Shown here in pieces: positions 7,361 to 13,303 of a DNA stretch of 64,000 nt. The position numbers and the translations under genes are program-made. The DNA is from JAICJC01 sp963709425. GTDB taxonomy: Bacteria; Actinomycetota; Thermoleophilia; Gaiellales; JAICJC01. The stretch is taken from assembly GCA_963709425.1 (NCBI GenBank), contig CAVPWG010000001.1:124001-188000 (forward strand), in the 5' to 3' direction. Positions within the stretch are counted from its first letter, which is position 1; each line of letters opens with the position of its first letter. Below the pieces are notes generated by a model. That model saw only the letters and a program-made list of their open reading frames with translations, made no database searches and had not been told where the DNA came from.

Positions 7361-7980
7361 TCCTCGCACTCGGGATGATCCTCGACCACGCCGGCATCAC
7401 CCCGAACGTGGCGCGCGACAAGGTCGCGGTGAGGCTGCCACGCGAAGAACGCGCCGAGATCGTGCCGCCCACCGCAAGGCACGTCCTCGCCGTGCACGAC
7501 GTCCTCCCCGCTCGCTATCGGCTTCCGCTGCTCACTCTCGACGCTACGGGGATGCGCCTCTCGGAGCTCGAGGGGTTGCGGTGGGGCGACGTGGACGAGG
7601 CACGCGATCGGTGGCGCGTCTCAGCCGCAGTGTCCAAGACTCGCCACGCGCGGTGGGTTCTCGTCCCTCCCCCAATCTTCGTGTCTGTGCTCGACCTCTG
7701 CCCACGGGAGGACCGGACGGCGGAACGCCGCGTGTTCGAGGGGTTCGGCGGCGACAGGTTCCGAACGGCGCTCACCCGTGCGTGTACCGCCGCCGGCGTC
7801 CCATCGTTCAGTCCGCACGACCTGCGCCACCGGCGGGTCAGCCTTCTGCACCTCGCCGGCGTGCCGTGGGCGCGGATCGGCGAGCACGTCGGCCAGCGGA
7901 ACCTCGCCGTCACCGCCAACACGTACAGCCACGTCCTGGTCGCGGAAGACGAGCTCGACTACCTGAAACTGCTCGGATAG
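7351..7980 (+). CDS. Tyrosine recombinase (integrase), catalytic domain only
   Basis: A phage-type site-specific recombinase whose visible part (209 residues from GTG 7351) is only the catalytic domain. The Arg I region is ATGMRLSELEGLRW, the beta-hairpin Lys is in SKTRHARW, HxxR is HDLRH, and the tyrosine is in NTYSHVL. The usual GH of the fifth position is GQ (EHVGQRNLAVTANTY), a variant common in actinobacterial integrases. The N-terminal arm-binding and core-binding domains are missing. Upstream the frame enters the broken Cys-rich gene copy, so the integrase is N-terminally truncated. It sits 72 bases from the distal att repeat, the normal place for the enzyme that inserted the element. 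Confidence 0.8.
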   Translation: MATLLALGMILDHAGITPNVARDKVAVRLPREERAEIVPPTARHVLAVHDVLPARYRLPLLTLDATGMRLSELEGLRWGDVDEARDRWRVSAAVSKTRHARWVLVPPPIFVSVLDLCPREDRTAERRVFEGFGGDRFRTALTRACTAAGVPSFSPHDLRHRRVSLLHLAGVPWARIGEHVGQRNLAVTANTYSHVLVAEDELDYLKLLG

Positions 7981-7994
7981 GCTCGGACGTGCAC

Positions 7995-8020
7995 GGCTGG
8001 TGCCTACCCCGGTGCCTACC
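7995..8020 (+). repeat. Putative integrase arm-type sites, right end
   Basis: An exact 26-bp copy of 4913-4938 (two GGTGCCTACC units), located between the integrase stop and the distal att core. Confidence 0.6.
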
Positions 8021-8033
8021 CCGATACTAGGAA

Positions 8034-8074
8034 CATGCCGATTTGCAGGCGTGTTCGATTCCTACCAGGCGCAT
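8034..8074 (+). repeat. att site between element 1 and element 2
   Basis: Bases 8053-8074 repeat the tRNA-Arg 3' end exactly. The preceding 18 bases (8034-8051) resemble those preceding the third site at 10363-10380 (TGCCGATTTGCAG shared). This makes it both the right end of element 1 and the left end of element 2. Confidence 0.75.
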
Positions 8075-8178
8075 CCCAGTTGCACGATCCGGCACAACCA
8101 CGCCAGATCGGACGTTGAGCCAGATACGCGTCAGCGCGTTCTGTGCCATACGTGACATAACCGCCAGATATGAACGCA

Positions 8179-8201
8179 TGGTGCTTCCCCCGGTGCTTTC
8201 C
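8179..8201 (+). repeat. Degenerate arm-type repeat inside element 2
   Basis: TGGTGCTTCCCCCGGTGCTT has the same layout as the GGTGCCTACC pair at 4913 and 7995, with several substitutions. It lies 105 bases inside the left att of element 2. Confidence 0.4.
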
Positions 8202-8287
8202 CTCAGGATTCGGGCGCCCGGACAGCTCGACCACCAGCAGCTCGCGCGCTCGCGTACGGGGCAGCTCGCGCGCCGCGTCCCCCCTCG

Positions 8288-8293
8288 TACCAT
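8288..8293 (+). promoter_or_regulatory. -10 box (TACCAT) of leaderless lipoprotein gene
   Basis: TACCAT, 7 bases, then ATG 8301. This supports the chosen start. Confidence 0.5.
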
Positions 8294-8300
8294 GTGTTGG

Positions 8301-8909
8301 ATGCGACGTACGATCGGGCTGGTATCGGTGACGGTGGTTTTGGCGGGGTGCATCGGCGGGGCCTCCCACCACGCCACAATGTCCGCATCGCAAGCGCTCG
8401 CGCAGGCCCGCGCGGACGGCTTCGTGCGGCCGGCGCTGGACCGAGAGCTGCTGTCGTACAAATGCGACGGGCACTTCATCGACGTCGGGCCGCCTCAAAC
8501 CACCGGCCGCTACGCCGACTACGTCCACCCCAGCTACGCCCTTGGTTTCAGTGATCGACGCGTCCGCAATGGACCCGAGAACGTGGCGCGGATCGCGATA
8601 CGGATCACTGTGTTCCACGACGCTGCGATGGCCGCTCGGTGTGCCCACGCCTCGATCTACGACGAGATGCACCCAACGGGCCAGTACGGGGGCAATCGCC
8701 TGTCGCGCAGGATGCTCGACCCGACCACGATCGTGATCGACGAGCACGCGGCCGGCCGGCGCGGAGACATGTTCGCCGACGACACCGGCCAGTACGACAC
8801 GTTCTTCGCGAAGGGGCGCGTATTCGCCCAAGGCCTCGCCTACAACGTGCCGCACTCGAAGATCGTGCGCGAGGATCTTGAGCGGCTCGCCGCCGAGATC
8901 GCCGGCTAG
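8301..8909 (+). CDS. Putative lipoprotein of unknown function
   Basis: A 202-residue protein with a typical lipoprotein signal: MRRTIGLVSVTVVLAGC, with lipobox LAGC and Cys17 as the lipidation site. The mature part has no family that I recognise. Two further cysteines (in YKCDGH and ARCAHA) could pair. The ATG at 8301 is supported by a TACCAT box 7 bases upstream. A TTG/ATG slightly upstream would add three residues. It lies alone within element 2, and a small hairpin (8942-8960) follows the stop. Confidence 0.6.
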   Translation: MRRTIGLVSVTVVLAGCIGGASHHATMSASQALAQARADGFVRPALDRELLSYKCDGHFIDVGPPQTTGRYADYVHPSYALGFSDRRVRNGPENVARIAIRITVFHDAAMAARCAHASIYDEMHPTGQYGGNRLSRRMLDPTTIVIDEHAAGRRGDMFADDTGQYDTFFAKGRVFAQGLAYNVPHSKIVREDLERLAAEIAG

Positions 8910-9253
8910 CCGAAACCCTGCCCCGCGCCAGATGGCGCGCGGCGACGATTGGGTCGTCGCAATTCGGCCAAGCCGACGACGCCACCGACCGAGCCGACGC
9001 GATCCGCAAGTGCCTAATGACCAGGCCGGCGCCGTTCGTGCACGGACGCGCTCGGCGCGTGCTCCCCGACAGGGATTCCGGCCGCCCCGAGCGGGCGAGA
9101 GCCCGACCACAGTCCGACGATCGTAGACCGTCGGCCAACTGGGAGGGCCTCCAAATCGCCCGAGCGGGGACCACGCAGAACATGCGGCTGAACCGATGCC
9201 TGGGGGCAGGCTGCGCGACCGAGCGGCCACCGACCACGGTGCACCCGCGATGG
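8910..9253. other. Intergenic stretch without a recognisable gene
   Basis: No convincing coding region was seen on either strand. A perfect 7-bp hairpin GCGACGA-TTGGG-TCGTCGC at 8942-8960 may terminate the lipoprotein transcript. The remainder may be decayed element DNA. Confidence 0.5.
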
Positions 9254-9259
9254 TAGCCT
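9254..9259 (+). promoter_or_regulatory. -10 box (TAGCCT) of leaderless VOC gene
   Basis: TAGCCT, 7 bases, then ATG 9267. Confidence 0.5.
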
Positions 9260-9266
9260 CCGGGCG

Positions 9267-10004
9267 ATGTTCGACCACGTGGGGATGGCCGTGTCCGACC
9301 TCGCCGCGTCCGAGCGGTTCTACCGCACCGTGCTCTCCGTGCTCGGCGTCGAGCCGAGCCACGCGGACGCCGGGCTGGTCGAGTGGGAGGACTGGGCCAT
9401 CGGCCCGATGGACCGCGAGCACCCTGTGACCCGCGGCCTGCACGTCGGCTTCCGCGCGCCGGACCGCGCGGCCGTCGACGCCTTCTGGCAGGCGGGGATC
9501 GACGCCGGTCACCCGCACGACGGAACGCCCGGGCCGCGCACGGTCTACGGCCCCGACTACTACGGCGGCTTCCTGCTCGACCCGGACGGCAACAGCGTCG
9601 AGGCGGTCCACGGCGACCGCGAGCGCCCGGTGCCCGACGGCCGCATCGACCGCCTGTGGCTCCGCGTCCGCGACCCACAGGCGTCGAGGCGCTTCTACAT
9701 GACCGTCGCGCCCTACGCCGGGCTCCGCCTCACGCACGACGCGCCGGATCGCGTGCAGCTCTCTGGCCCCGACTTCTCGTTCTCGCTCGTGCGCGACCAG
9801 GGCCCGCTCACCGAGCACGTCCACCTCGCCTTCCCCGCGGACGCGGACGCCACGGTGCGGGCCTTCCACGCCGCCGCGCTCGCCGCGGGCTACGAGGACC
9901 ATGGCGCCCCCGGCGAGCGCGCCGTGTACCACCCGGGCTACTACGGCGCCTTCGTGCTCGACCCGGACGGCCACAATGTCGAGGTCGTCAACCACAACGG
10001 CTGA
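9267..10004 (+). CDS. Two-domain VOC (glyoxalase/bleomycin-resistance fold) protein
   Basis: A 245-residue protein made of two vicinal-oxygen-chelate domains in tandem (residues ~1-118 and ~128-243). Each ends in the family's GGFLLDPDGNSVE / GAFVLDPDGHNVE motif. Domain 1 starts MFDHVGMAV with the usual first-strand His. Domain 2 starts RIDRLWLRVRD and lacks that His, so only one full metal site is likely per chain unless assembled differently. Such proteins act as dioxygenases, lyases or drug-binding proteins. The substrate cannot be inferred here. It is monocistronic inside element 2, with a leaderless promoter. Confidence 0.8.
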   Translation: MFDHVGMAVSDLAASERFYRTVLSVLGVEPSHADAGLVEWEDWAIGPMDREHPVTRGLHVGFRAPDRAAVDAFWQAGIDAGHPHDGTPGPRTVYGPDYYGGFLLDPDGNSVEAVHGDRERPVPDGRIDRLWLRVRDPQASRRFYMTVAPYAGLRLTHDAPDRVQLSGPDFSFSLVRDQGPLTEHVHLAFPADADATVRAFHAAALAAGYEDHGAPGERAVYHPGYYGAFVLDPDGHNVEVVNHNG

Positions 10005-10192
10005 AGCATGGCCGGCGAGTCGCCGCCGTCCGAATCATTGGGCGTTGCCTGGGAGTTAACGCGGACAGGGGGAAAGTGCGATAATATGTTGGGTCCGGGC
10101 TTCCAAGGGCGAAGCACGGATCTGCAGACGCCGGGGGTGCCTGGGCTGTCGTTCTCCCAAATGCGGCACAGGGTCTCCTCGGGCCAAGCGGG

Positions 10193-10236
10193 GGCGGCAC
10201 ACCCTCCCAGCCCTAAGCGGCTCAGGGTGTGTCGCC
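10193..10236. other. Long inverted repeat (possible structured RNA)
   Basis: GGCGGCACACCCT (10193-10205) pairs with AGGGTGTGTCGCC (10224-10236) with one G-T pair. Inside it, AGCC pairs with GGCT. There is no U-tract. Confidence 0.45.
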
Positions 10237-10362
10237 TTTCCCTCAGTCGGCGCCGGCTGGTGCCACGCACGTCCCGGTCGACAGCGTGCAGGTCCGCCGC
10301 GATATGTTCCTGATCGAGTAGCGTCAGTCGCGCTCGGTGCGTGCAGGCCCGGCAGGCGAAAA

Positions 10363-10402
10363 CGTGCCGATTTGCAGCGGGCTTCGATACCCACCAGGCG
10401 CA
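10363..10402 (+). repeat. Degenerate third copy of the tRNA-Arg att site
   Basis: CTTCGATACCCACCAGGCGCA (10382-10402) differs from the functional core at a few positions. The upstream TGCCGATTTGCAG matches the upstream flank of the second site at 8034-8051. Confidence 0.6.
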
Positions 10403-10427
10403 CTGTTCGTCTCAACCATCGGAACGA

Positions 10428-10433
10428 TAGGAT
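10428..10433 (+). promoter_or_regulatory. -10 box (TAGGAT) of leaderless holin-like operon
   Basis: TAGGAT, 7 bases, then GTG 10441. This decides the start against ATG 10432, which overlaps the box. Confidence 0.5.
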
Positions 10434-10440
10434 GTGGTTC

Positions 10441-10815
10441 GTGCGGGGGATCGTGAGGCAGGCGAAGCAGGTCACGGCGACAGCGAGATCGCTGGCCAAC
10501 CTGATTCGTGAGCTGGCGCAGCTGGAGGCGAAGCGCAATGCAGCAGCTTTGGGCAAGGCAGCCGGCTTGGGCATCGCCGCCGGCGTCCTTGTCTTCTACG
10601 CAGTCGGATTCCTGCTGGCGGCGGCGGCCGCGGGGCTGAACGAGACGTTGTCACTATGGCTCTCGCTGCTCATCGTCGGCGGCGTGCTGGTGCTGGTCGC
10701 AGTCGTATGCGTCCTCCTGGCCCGACGGTTCGCCCGCCAAGCGTCACCTCCCCTGCCCAGTCAGGCGATCGAAGAGGCCAAGCGGACTGCGGACACGCTG
10801 AAGAGTCATGCCTGA
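10441..10815 (+). CDS. Phage holin-family / DUF1469 membrane protein
   Basis: A 124-residue membrane protein of the actinobacterial 'phage holin family' (DUF1469-like). It has a charged N-terminal helix (SLANLIRELAQLEAKR), then two transmembrane segments (residues ~40-60 and ~70-93) and a basic cytoplasmic tail. Despite the name, chromosomal members are not lysis proteins with known targets. They are commonly followed by a DUF3618 gene, as here, with an 8-base overlap. The start at GTG 10441 is preferred because a TAGGAT box lies 7 bases upstream. ATG 10432 would add three residues. It lies just outside the last att copy, so it is probably chromosomal. Confidence 0.7.
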   Translation: MRGIVRQAKQVTATARSLANLIRELAQLEAKRNAAALGKAAGLGIAAGVLVFYAVGFLLAAAAAGLNETLSLWLSLLIVGGVLVLVAVVCVLLARRFARQASPPLPSQAIEEAKRTADTLKSHA

Positions 10816-11005
10816 ACGAGGCGCTGACGAGATCCGGCTAGAGATCGCGGCCGAGCGGCAGCGGCTCGTCGGCGATGTCGCCGACCTGCGCAGGGAAGCG
10901 GGGACGCTCATTCCCGTCGCGGTCGTTGCACTGGGCGCTGTCGCCGTCCTCGCCAGCCGGAAGACCACAACCCGCGCGGCGCGACTTCTCTGGAAGCTGC
11001 GCTAG
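10808..11005 (+). CDS. DUF3618-type small membrane protein
   Basis: A 65-residue protein. Its N-terminal amphipathic helix (DEIRLEIAAERQRLVGDVADL) matches the DUF3618 pattern, followed by one transmembrane segment (~residues 34-50) and a basic end. The ATG overlaps the end of the holin-family gene by 8 bases. The pair probably forms a membrane complex of unknown function; this rests on co-occurrence. Confidence 0.65.
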   Translation: MPERGADEIRLEIAAERQRLVGDVADLRREAGTLIPVAVVALGAVAVLASRKTTTRAARLLWKLR

Positions 11006-11065
11006 CCGACAGCCGCCGTCACGGCGGTCGTTCGCTGACGACGCCAACGAAGGGGGAGGCCGCCG

Positions 11066-11644
11066 ATGGGGAGGATCGTCATCAGCGAGAACGTCTCGCT
11101 CGACGGAGTCGTCCAGGACCCGGCGGGCGACGAGGGCTTCAGCCGCGGCGGCTGGGTCGGTCGCGTTGGCGACCGGGGTCGCGAAGAGGCGGCCAGCGTC
11201 CTCCTCGGCGAGGCGCTGGGCGCGGAGGCCCTGCTGCTGGGTCGGCGGACGTACGAGTTCTTCGCCGGGCGGTGGCCATCCCGGAGCGGCGAGCTGGCGG
11301 ACAGGTTGAACAGGCTGCCGAAGTACGTCGTGTCCTCAACCCTCGAAGATCCCGACTGGACCAACTCGACTGTCCTGAAGGGCGACGTGCTGAATGCGAC
11401 CTCGAGGCTGAAGGAGCGGCTGCGCGGGGAGATCCTCGTGTACGGCAGCATCCAACTCGCGCGGTCGCTGATCGAGCACAACCTCGCCGACGAACTTCGG
11501 CTGATGGTCTACCCGGTCGTGCTCGGCGCCGGCGAGCGCCTCTTCGGCGAAACCAGCGAGAAGAAGCCCCTGCGCCTCGTCGAGGCTCGCACCGTCGGTG
11601 ACGACCTCGCCTGCCTCATCCACGAGCCTGGGCGAGGCCCCTAG
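11066..11644 (+). CDS. RibD C-terminal / dihydrofolate reductase-like protein
   Basis: A 192-residue protein of the RibD C-terminal domain family (YwjB/YyaP type), an NADPH-binding dihydrofolate-reductase fold. It begins GRIVISENVSLDGVV and contains LLGRRTYEFFAGRWP, KYVVSST and LVYGSIQLARSLIEHNLADELRLMVYPVVLGAGERLF, the conserved blocks of this family. A strong Shine-Dalgarno (GGGGGAGG) precedes ATG 11066. Members are often annotated 'dihydrofolate reductase', but most lack shown DHFR activity. The substrate is unknown. Confidence 0.85.
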   Translation: MGRIVISENVSLDGVVQDPAGDEGFSRGGWVGRVGDRGREEAASVLLGEALGAEALLLGRRTYEFFAGRWPSRSGELADRLNRLPKYVVSSTLEDPDWTNSTVLKGDVLNATSRLKERLRGEILVYGSIQLARSLIEHNLADELRLMVYPVVLGAGERLFGETSEKKPLRLVEARTVGDDLACLIHEPGRGP

Positions 11645-11728
11645 CGGACGCCGGACTCACCCGCCGCGCCGCTCTGTCACAGCTCGTCGCCCCTAGTCGA
11701 GATGTCATCGCTTACCCTAAGATCCATT

Positions 11729-11748
11729 GAGGCGGCCGGGGCCGCCTC
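11729..11748 (+). other. Perfect 9-bp hairpin in the leader of the ankyrin gene
   Basis: GAGGCGGCC-GG-GGCCGCCTC. It lies between the stop of the reductase gene and the ankyrin gene, just downstream of a possible TACCCT box (11713-11718). It could terminate the former or form the 5' end of the latter's leader. Confidence 0.4.
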
Positions 11749-11852
11749 CAGTCCGCGGAAAGGGCCGAGCCCACCCCACTTCCGAGCGTGACCCACGAGC
11801 TTCTTTCCGCCCGGACATGCGGACGACGGGCCTCAGGTGAAAGGAGCCCGTC

Positions 11853-13112
11853 GTGAACGCACCGCTGAACCTCGAGCAGCTTCGCAAGCAGGCGAAGGAG
11901 TTGGCCCGCGCCGCGAGGGCTGCCGGCCGCCCGGTGAAGCTGGCGGATGCCCAGGGCGAGCTGGCGCGGCAGCACGGCTTCGCGAGCTGGCCAAGCCTCA
12001 AGGCGTACGTCGAGCGGCTCGGCGCTGAGCAGCCGTTCCACACCGACATCGAGTACTACGAGGGGCGTGCCTACGGGATCGCGACCGTGAACGGCGTCAC
12101 GACCGCCGAAGCACGCCGTGACCTGGCCCAGCGCCACGGCTTTCCGACCTGGGGCCGGTTGCGCCGGCACGTCCAGGCGCTCTGTGACGGGGAGGAGCCG
12201 CCGACGCCGTTCATCCTCGCGTATCGGGCCGTCGAGGCGGACGACCACGATGAGCTCGCGCGGCTCGTCGACGCCCATCCGGAGCTTGTGACTGCGCGCG
12301 GGACGAACGGCAACGACCTGCTCGGCATGGCGAACTCGCTCGAAGTCGCCCGGCTCATGCTCGACCGCGGCGCCGATCCGAACCGCGGGAACGACTACGG
12401 ATGGACGAAGCTTCACCAGGCCGGGTACTCGAACTGGCCCGAGCTCGCTCGGATGATGCTCGCAGCCGGCGGACGCACCGATTTCTCGGCCCGCGGCGAC
12501 GGCGGGACTCCGCTCATCGCCGCCCTCTTCTGGGGGCACCGCGAGGTGACGTCGCTCCTGGGCCGTGAGCCTGGCAATCTGCGCGTGGCCGCGGGACTTG
12601 GGCTCGTCGACATGATCAGCCACCTGGCCGGCACGCCGGCGGCCGGTGCGCACCGGGCGTTCTACCGCCCGCACGGCGGGTTCCCGGCCTGGCGACCGTC
12701 CGACGACCCGCAGGAGGTGCTCGACGAGGCGCTCGTGTGGGCCGCCAAGAGCGGGCGCGTCGAGGCGTTCGCACCACTCGTTGACCTCGGCGCCGACGCG
12801 AACGCCGACCCGTACCGCGGTACTGCGCTCACCTGGGCCGCCGTCAACGGCCACGTGCCGGCGGTGCGAGCGCTGATCGACCTCGGCGCCGAGCCGAACC
12901 GGCTCGGCACGTTCGGGGGGCCGACCCACGGCGCCGGCGTTCCGGCGATCAACATCGCCGCCCAGGCCGGACAGGTGGACGCCGTGCGGGCGCTCCTCGA
13001 CCTGGGCGCCGATCCAACGATCCGTGACGCCATTCACGGCGGCATGGCCGACGGCTGGGCGGAGTTCGGGGGGCACGACGACATCGCCGCGCTCCTGCGG
13101 GAGCGCGCGTAG
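11853..13112 (+). CDS. Ankyrin-repeat protein with N-terminal helical domain
   Basis: A 419-residue protein. Residues ~1-55 form a conserved helical module seen in actinobacterial ankyrin proteins (LEQLRKQAKELARAARAAG, then LARQHGFASWPSLKAYVERL). The module is echoed by a second copy at ~83-107 (AEARRDLAQRHGFPTWGRLRRHV). From ~120 onward there are about six ankyrin repeats, for example LMLDRGADPNRGNDYGWTKL, LVDLGADANADPYRGTALTW and LLDLGADPTIRDAIHGGMAD. Start GTG 11853 has GAAAGGAG upstream. There is no signal peptide, so it is cytoplasmic. The role is protein-protein interaction; partners are unknown. Confidence 0.8.
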   Translation: MNAPLNLEQLRKQAKELARAARAAGRPVKLADAQGELARQHGFASWPSLKAYVERLGAEQPFHTDIEYYEGRAYGIATVNGVTTAEARRDLAQRHGFPTWGRLRRHVQALCDGEEPPTPFILAYRAVEADDHDELARLVDAHPELVTARGTNGNDLLGMANSLEVARLMLDRGADPNRGNDYGWTKLHQAGYSNWPELARMMLAAGGRTDFSARGDGGTPLIAALFWGHREVTSLLGREPGNLRVAAGLGLVDMISHLAGTPAAGAHRAFYRPHGGFPAWRPSDDPQEVLDEALVWAAKSGRVEAFAPLVDLGADANADPYRGTALTWAAVNGHVPAVRALIDLGAEPNRLGTFGGPTHGAGVPAINIAAQAGQVDAVRALLDLGADPTIRDAIHGGMADGWAEFGGHDDIAALLRERA

Positions 13113-13151
13113 GCGGCCCGTGCCGTGGACGTAGGCGGCCCGTGCCGTGGA
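13108..13151 (+). repeat. 22-bp tandem duplication at the ankyrin gene stop
   Basis: Two identical 22-bp units (beginning CGTAGGCGGCCCGTGCC) lie at 13108-13129 and 13130-13151. The first unit contains the stop codon of the ankyrin gene. Confidence 0.7.
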
Positions 13152-13303
13152 GGCACACACTGGCGCATCCCTTTTCTCGCGCGAGGGTATATCCAGAGTT
13201 GCCGAGGCCGCATAGAATGTCGTCTGCACCAGCGAGAATCCGCCGGTCTGGCCGGTGCGCCAGGGCCCAAACAGAATCAACGCGAGGCAGCCGGGAGAGC
13301 CGC

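Larger units (their letters stand above)
4818..8074. mobile_element. Integrated element 1 at tRNA-Arg(CCG)
   Basis: A ~3.2-kb insert lies between the 3' end of tRNA-Arg (4818-4839) and an exact 22-bp copy of it at 8053-8074. It contains an antiporter, a Cys-rich miniprotein and its broken copy, an RTX-like secreted protein and, next to the distal repeat, a tyrosine recombinase catalytic domain. A 26-bp sequence made of two GGTGCCTACC units occurs just inside both ends (4913-4938, 7995-8020), as expected of integrase arm sites. By eye the antiporter is less GC-rich than the flanking chromosome. The recombinase lacks its N-terminal region, so the element is probably no longer autonomous. Confidence 0.8.
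8053..10402. mobile_element. Integrated element 2 / remnant, in tandem at the same tRNA
   Basis: A ~2.3-kb segment between the att copy at 8053-8074 and a degenerate copy at 10382-10402. It carries a lipoprotein gene and a VOC-family gene but no recombinase. A degenerate version of the arm repeat lies at 8179-8201. This suggests an older insertion at the same tRNA that has lost its integrase, with element 1 inserted later on the tRNA side. Confidence 0.55.
10005..10427. other. Non-coding stretch with long hairpin and third att copy
   Basis: No coding frame was recognised. It holds a long imperfect hairpin (10193-10236) and the degenerate att copy (10363-10402). The hairpin could belong to an RNA or to a terminator. 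Nothing else was identified. Confidence 0.5.

Noticed and set aside
8016..9995. 659-codon minus-strand frame spanning the lipoprotein and VOC genes
   Set aside because: The plus strand has a lipoprotein signal and two VOC domains with leaderless promoters. The minus frame shows no domain.
10005..10427. 6S RNA or tmRNA in the gap before the holin-like gene
   Set aside because: No tRNA-like end, tag frame or 6S-type closed bubble could be made out; only one imperfect hairpin is visible.
10432..10440. ATG 10432 as start of the holin-like gene
   Set aside because: It overlaps a TAGGAT box whose spacing to GTG 10441 is exactly that of the other leaderless genes.
13142..13303. N-terminal extension of the histidine kinase from 13142
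   Set aside because: The extra ~54 residues are low-complexity and overlap the 22-bp tandem duplication. The SRPBCC fold begins at GTG 13304.
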